Below are positions 60,230 to 64,000 of a stretch of 64,000 nt of DNA, one piece after another (the first letter of the stretch is position 1; each line of letters starts with the position of its first letter). Below the pieces are notes generated by a model, which saw only the letters and a program-made list of their open reading frames with translations, made no database searches and was not told the origin of the DNA. The stretch is from Saccharomyces paradoxus (lineage: Eukaryota; Ascomycota; Saccharomycetes; Saccharomycetales; Saccharomycetaceae). The DNA lies in assembly GCF_002079055.1 (NCBI RefSeq), contig NC_047495.1, positions 248,001 through 312,000 on the forward strand, read 5' to 3'. The position numbers and the translations under genes are program-made.

Positions 60230-61270
60230 ATGAGCCGTGATGATGAAGAATATATAAAACAAATGGAGCTTCAGAGGAAAGCCTTTGAAAGTCAATTCGG
60301 ATCTTTAGAGTCTATGGGGTTCGAAGATAAAACAAAAAATATACAAACAGAAGCAGATACCAGCCACAGTTCCTGTAGCGAGCTTGATAGTTCCGACGAT
60401 GGTAATGGTTTTAAAAATGGCAATACAGAGGGCTCTTTTTCTTCTGAGGAAGAAAATAGCTACGAAAGCGGTGAGGATAATGAGCAAGATTCCAAACCGA
60501 AAACCCAACCAAAGGTCATTAAATTCAGTGGACCTAGTGACGTCTATATCCCGCCAAGTAAGAAGACACAGAAACTATTAAGAAGCGGTAAAACTTTATC
60601 CCAAATGAACAAAAAGTTGGAGAGTACTGACGCTAAGGAAGAAAAGGAAGATGAAACTTTGGAAGCGGAAAATTTGCAAAACGATCTGGAGTTGCAGCAA
60701 TTCCTGAGAGAGTCGCACTTATTGAGTGCCTTCAATAACGGTGGAAGCAGTTCTATAGACAGTGGTGTATCGTTGACCTTACAGAGTATGAGCAGTGGAA
60801 ATGATGACGGCATAGTATACCAAGATGATCAAGTGATTGGGAAGGCCAGATCGCGTACACTCGAAATGAGGCTGAATAGACTCTCAAGGGTGAATGGACA
60901 CCAAGAAAAAATAAACAAATTGGAAAAAGTACCTATGCATATCAGAAAAGGAATGATTGATAAGCACGTCCAGAGGATCAAAAAATACGAACAGGAAGCT
61001 GCGGAAGGTGGAATTGTCCTGTCAAAAGTGAAAAAGGGACAATTCAGGAAAATTGAATCTACATACAAGAAAGATATTGAGAGGCGTATTGGTGGAAGTA
61101 TTAAGGCCAGGGATAAAGAAAGAGCCACCAAAAGGGAACGTGGTTTGAAGATCAGCAGTGTAGGCAGGTCCACGAGGAATGGGCTGATTGTATCCAAAAG
61201 AGATATTGCTCGTATCAGTGGAGGCAGCAAGAGTGGCAAATTCAACGGCAAAAAGAAATCCCGTCGCTAG
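60230..61270 (+). CDS. FAF1: Ribosome biogenesis factor Faf1 (40S)
   Basis: Nucleolar protein needed for pre-rRNA processing to 18S rRNA and for making 40S subunits, working with Krr1. It is 346 residues from MSRDDEEYIKQ, matching the S. cerevisiae length. The frame opens earlier (ATG at 60155), but that ATG lies in the PAC element, so 60230 is favoured. The N-terminal ~110 residues are acidic and Ser-rich. The middle has NDLELQQFLRESHLLSAF. The C-terminal 120 residues are highly basic, ending KSGKFNGKKKSRR, typical of nucleolar factors. It is divergent from HIS6. Confidence 0.94.
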   Translation: MSRDDEEYIKQMELQRKAFESQFGSLESMGFEDKTKNIQTEADTSHSSCSELDSSDDGNGFKNGNTEGSFSSEEENSYESGEDNEQDSKPKTQPKVIKFSGPSDVYIPPSKKTQKLLRSGKTLSQMNKKLESTDAKEEKEDETLEAENLQNDLELQQFLRESHLLSAFNNGGSSSIDSGVSLTLQSMSSGNDDGIVYQDDQVIGKARSRTLEMRLNRLSRVNGHQEKINKLEKVPMHIRKGMIDKHVQRIKKYEQEAAEGGIVLSKVKKGQFRKIESTYKKDIERRIGGSIKARDKERATKRERGLKISSVGRSTRNGLIVSKRDIARISGGSKSGKFNGKKKSRR

Positions 61271-61898
61271 ATTACCTATAATCGCAGGACCGCATAAACG
61301 ACCGCCTACGAAACTCTCTACTTTTCTATTCACTAGATAAAACTACAGATGAAAACGTACAGGAGACATATTATAATTTTTTTTTTGACCTTCTCTAAAG
61401 AGATGGAAGCACCTTTTCTACATGTAATCGAATATGATAGTAAAGTTATACATATTTCATTATATCGATTAACAACTTTTCAGACTAGCACCCGTACCTT
61501 ATCATATAAACCCAGACAATACATTATTTTAAAACCCAAACACCTGATGTTTTCCCTTGAAGAAAATATGTCCTCCTAGTTGTCAGCTCGCTCGAGAGAA
61601 AAAGAAGGAATTTTCAGAGGTTGGGACGGGGAGATGGCCTCGGTTTCCAGCCTAACCAGTAAGGCAAGGACACCAACCAGCTTCCATTGCAACACTCCGC
61701 TGGGCAGGTGAACTTTTCCCTCCAGGCAGTAACTCTCCAGGCGGGTTCTGCTCCGGAAACTATGCTTGCGACATACTGCAGGTTTCAATAATCTTTCATT
61801 CTTGACAAAAGTAGATATAGATAAATTATAAGATTGTTACTATTGTTAAATCTGCTATTTATCATAAAGATACCAAGAAACCACAAAGTTATTGAACA
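61271..61898. promoter_or_regulatory. RPL2B promoter region
   Basis: FAF1 3' end and RPL2B promoter. A GC-rich block at about 61620-61760 stands out, with the 11-mer TTCCCTCCAGG at 61716-61726 shared with the RPL34B promoter. CGTACCTTATCAT at 61493-61505 is a one-mismatch match to the Abf1 consensus; Abf1 is known to drive the L2 genes of S. cerevisiae. No clear Rap1 site was found. Confidence 0.5.
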
Positions 61899-63057
61899 AT
61901 GGGTATGTTTTTATTATAGCACACGATCATGGCAACAATTAGAAAGGACTACTCTAAGAATTAGATGTTTTGAATCAGTACATTTTATTTTCAACCCTTC
62001 TACAGTACAAGGCAGCATAGCAGCGAACAAGGATGCTTGCAATGACAGTTCCACAAATGATTACTACGAGGTTCTTTTAAACATTATATGGGGACTTATT
62101 GACAAATTGTGATATTACACTTTTGAGTGACATTGGCCGTTTAAGTATGAAAATAAATCCTTCTGTTATTTTGAATCATAACTACGAATTTCAAAACTCT
62201 TTGAATGCAGTCTTTTAATTTGCCATATTCTGGAAATGAAAAAGCTTTCGAGAAATATTTACTAACAATATTGAAATTTTTTCCTCATTTTAACAGGTAG
62301 AGTTATTCGTAACCAAAGAAAGGGTGCTGGTTCTATCTTCACTTCTCACACCAGATTAAGACAAGGTGCTGCCAAGTTGAGAACTTTGGATTATGCTGAA
62401 CGTCATGGTTACATCCGTGGTATCGTTAAGCAAATTGTCCACGACTCCGGTAGAGGTGCTCCATTAGCCAAGGTTGTTTTCCGTGACCCATACAAGTACA
62501 GATTACGTGAAGAAATCTTCATTGCTAACGAAGGTGTCCACACTGGTCAATTCATTTACGCCGGTAAGAAGGCTTCTTTGAACGTCGGTAACGTCTTGCC
62601 ATTGGGTTCCGTCCCAGAAGGTACCATTGTCTCCAACGTTGAAGAAAAGCCAGGTGACAGAGGTGCTCTAGCCAGAGCTTCTGGTAACTACGTTATCATC
62701 ATCGGTCACAACCCAGATGAAAACAAGACCAGAGTCAGATTACCATCCGGTGCCAAGAAGGTTATCTCTTCTGACGCCAGAGGTGTCATCGGTGTCATTG
62801 CCGGTGGTGGTAGAGTTGACAAGCCATTGTTGAAGGCTGGTCGTGCTTTCCACAAGTACAGATTGAAGAGAAACTCTTGGCCAAAGACCCGTGGTGTTGC
62901 CATGAATCCAGTTGATCACCCTCACGGTGGTGGTAACCATCAACATATTGGTAAGGCTTCTACTATCTCTAGAGGTGCCGTTTCTGGTCAAAAGGCTGGT
63001 TTGATTGCTGCCAGAAGAACCGGTTTACTACGTGGTTCTCAAAAGACCCAAGATTAA
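61899..63057 (+). CDS. RPL2B: 60S ribosomal protein L2 (uL2), spliced
   Basis: Core protein of the large ribosomal subunit next to the peptidyl-transferase centre. Coding exons are 61899..61902 (just ATGG) and 62297..63057. The intron is 61903..62296 with GTATGT at 61903, TACTAAC at 62260-62266 and a terminal CAG. The spliced product is 254 residues, beginning [13 protein letters not shown] and ending RGSQKTQD, the length of yeast Rpl2. The highly conserved PHGGGNHQH loop near residue 205-213, which includes the His important for peptidyl transfer, is intact. Codon bias is extreme. The twin copy is RPL2A; synteny with FAF1 and VID28 gives RPL2B. Confidence 0.96.
61903..62296 (+). other. RPL2B intron
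   Basis: Spliceosomal intron of 394 nt after the fourth coding base. Signals are GTATGT, TACTAAC (62260-62266) and AACAG (62292-62296). A 92-codon open frame inside it has no support. No snoRNA motif was recognised. Confidence 0.93.
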
Positions 63058-63325
63058 TCTTTTTAGTTTTGGTTTCTTCCTTCTGTCATATTATTTTATC
63101 AATTTTCTTTAAATATTATATAATTTAATCCGAAACGTTCCTTATAAAGTGATATTTCCATGCATACTTTTTTTTTTGACATGGTGTTGAATATGCTCAG
63201 TCCCTCCGGATCACGCAGACATTTTAGCAAAGCGTATGTTTGCAGTTATGAATGCTTCTGAGATAGTACTATTTAGAAAGCTAAATCATATATTTTTTGT
63301 AGAAATTACTGCGAGTCTGGCACAC
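63058..63325. other. Convergent 3' region between RPL2B and VID28
   Basis: RPL2B terminator region, with T-rich and ATATTATA-type signals near 63090-63125, running into the VID28 3' end. No other feature was seen. Confidence 0.5.
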
Positions 63326-64000
63326 TCATTTAACTTTCAAAAGCAAGTCCATGTGATATAGCAACGTTCTGGCTTTTTCTCTGACAGATAACGACTCGTC
63401 TGTGATGTTCTTTTTAACTAGATCGTATAATCCCACTTCCACGAGTTTTCTACATCTTTCTACCGTGGCACGTGTGACTTGTACATTTGATGTGCTGCCT
63501 TTTGCAGCGGGAGTGCGAACAAACTCATCATCGTCTTCGTCATCTTCGTTATCGTCATCTTCATCATCATTGGCATTACTACTGCTATCATCGCCATCTG
63601 GCTCGTCGAAGTACTTCCCTCTGAAATACCCACCAGCAACAGATTCGTTATACCCTATTGTTACCGTCGATTGCGGGTTTTCTGAATCGCCTGGTGAATG
63701 CCTTGGTTCCAGACCATTTTCAATCGCGTATTGGGTATAATGTGAAACTGATGAATTCCAAAGTAAGTTATTAAGTACCCAGAGGCATGCCAATTTCAAA
63801 TTGCTGTCGTTACCGTAACTTGAACTATCGTTTGTTGTTTCTACCAATATTTCACTCATAATGTTCAGTATTTCGTCCTGTTCAATGACTAGTTGCTTTT
63901 TATTCTCATTTACTGCCGCTAGATTCACAATTATGTATAAGATACCTTCCATGGCCTTCTTTTGTTGGGTATCTAATGGATTCAAAAGCCTCATCTTTTT
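63326..64000 (-). CDS. VID28: GID ubiquitin ligase armadillo subunit Vid28/Gid5 (3' end, partial)
   Basis: C-terminal 225 or so residues of Vid28 (Gid5), an armadillo-repeat subunit of the GID/CTLH ubiquitin ligase. That ligase degrades gluconeogenic enzymes such as Fbp1 when glucose returns; Vid28 bridges the substrate receptor Gid4 to the core. The frame runs off the right edge of the window and the ATG at 63994 is internal; the full protein is about 920 residues. ARM-like helices are seen in KLACLWVLNNLLWNSSVSHY and the C-terminal ESLSVREKARTLLYHMDLLLK. A long Asp/Glu/Ser acidic loop lies between them (SSSNANDDEDDDNEDDEDDD). It is convergent with RPL2B. Confidence 0.93.
   Translation of the reverse strand, partial: KKMRLLNPLDTQQKKAMEGILYIIVNLAAVNENKKQLVIEQDEILNIMSEILVETTNDSSSYGNDSNLKLACLWVLNNLLWNSSVSHYTQYAIENGLEPRHSPGDSENPQSTVTIGYNESVAGGYFRGKYFDEPDGDDSSSNANDDEDDDNEDDEDDDEFVRTPAAKGSTSNVQVTRATVERCRKLVEVGLYDLVKKNITDESLSVREKARTLLYHMDLLLKVK

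Noticed and set aside
61834-62112. 92-codon frame across the RPL2B leader, first exon and intron
   Set aside because: It overlaps the ATGG exon and intron signals; the composition is non-coding.

Overview
The window reads as a chromosome IX segment of a budding yeast of the Saccharomyces sensu stricto group. Gene order and products match the left arm of S. cerevisiae chromosome IX from GPP1 (YIL053W) to VID28 (YIL017C) with no break in synteny. Fast-evolving proteins (ULP2, MET30, IRR1, DFG10, FAF1) differ from the S. cerevisiae sequences as I remember them by several percent, with small indels in low-complexity tracts. Conserved ones (GPP1, RPL2B) are near identical. I therefore infer a close sister species, most likely S. 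paradoxus, rather than the S288C reference. No database was searched. Introns with GTATGT and TACTAAC signals, TATA/AT-rich intergenic DNA, and PAC, MCB, URS1 and Cbf1/Met31 sites all fit this clade.

Layout. 1-12.7 kb: GPP1, RPL34B (one intron), MMF1, PCL7, DFG10, NEO1, SYG1. 12.7-24.7 kb: MET30, PIG2, AGE2, CBR1, PKP1, GVP36, APQ12, TED1. 25-36.5 kb: NOT3, PRM2, CST6, CKA1, CAP2, BCY1. 37-45 kb: ULP2 and SSM4/DOA10. 45.1-48.8 kb is the only accessory stretch. It holds a tRNA-Lys(CUU) gene with a Ty3 sigma fragment at its 5' side, two Ty1/Ty2-type delta fragments, a YIL029C-family membrane-protein gene interrupted by an in-frame stop, a decayed delta, and a decayed gene that may be the killer-toxin locus KHR1. 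48.8-64 kb: EMC5, IRR1/SCC3, YIL024C, YKE4, TIM44, RPB3, HIS6, FAF1, RPL2B (one intron with a 4-nt first exon) and the 3' end of VID28.

The genes are mostly housekeeping and each has its own promoter; there are no operons. Regulatory signals can be read in several gaps: Cbf1 plus Met31/32 sites before MET30, paired pheromone response elements before PRM2, PAC plus an RRPE-like element before FAF1, paired MCB boxes before IRR1, two inverted URS1 (Ume6) sites between BCY1 and ULP2, STREs before PIG2, and a Reb1 site between YKE4 and TIM44.

I found no convincing new multi-gene system. The most unusual region is the tRNA-associated cluster of old LTRs and broken genes at 45.1-48.3 kb, followed by the URS1 pair at 36.97-37.06 kb and the overlapping palindromes at 13.04-13.07 kb.
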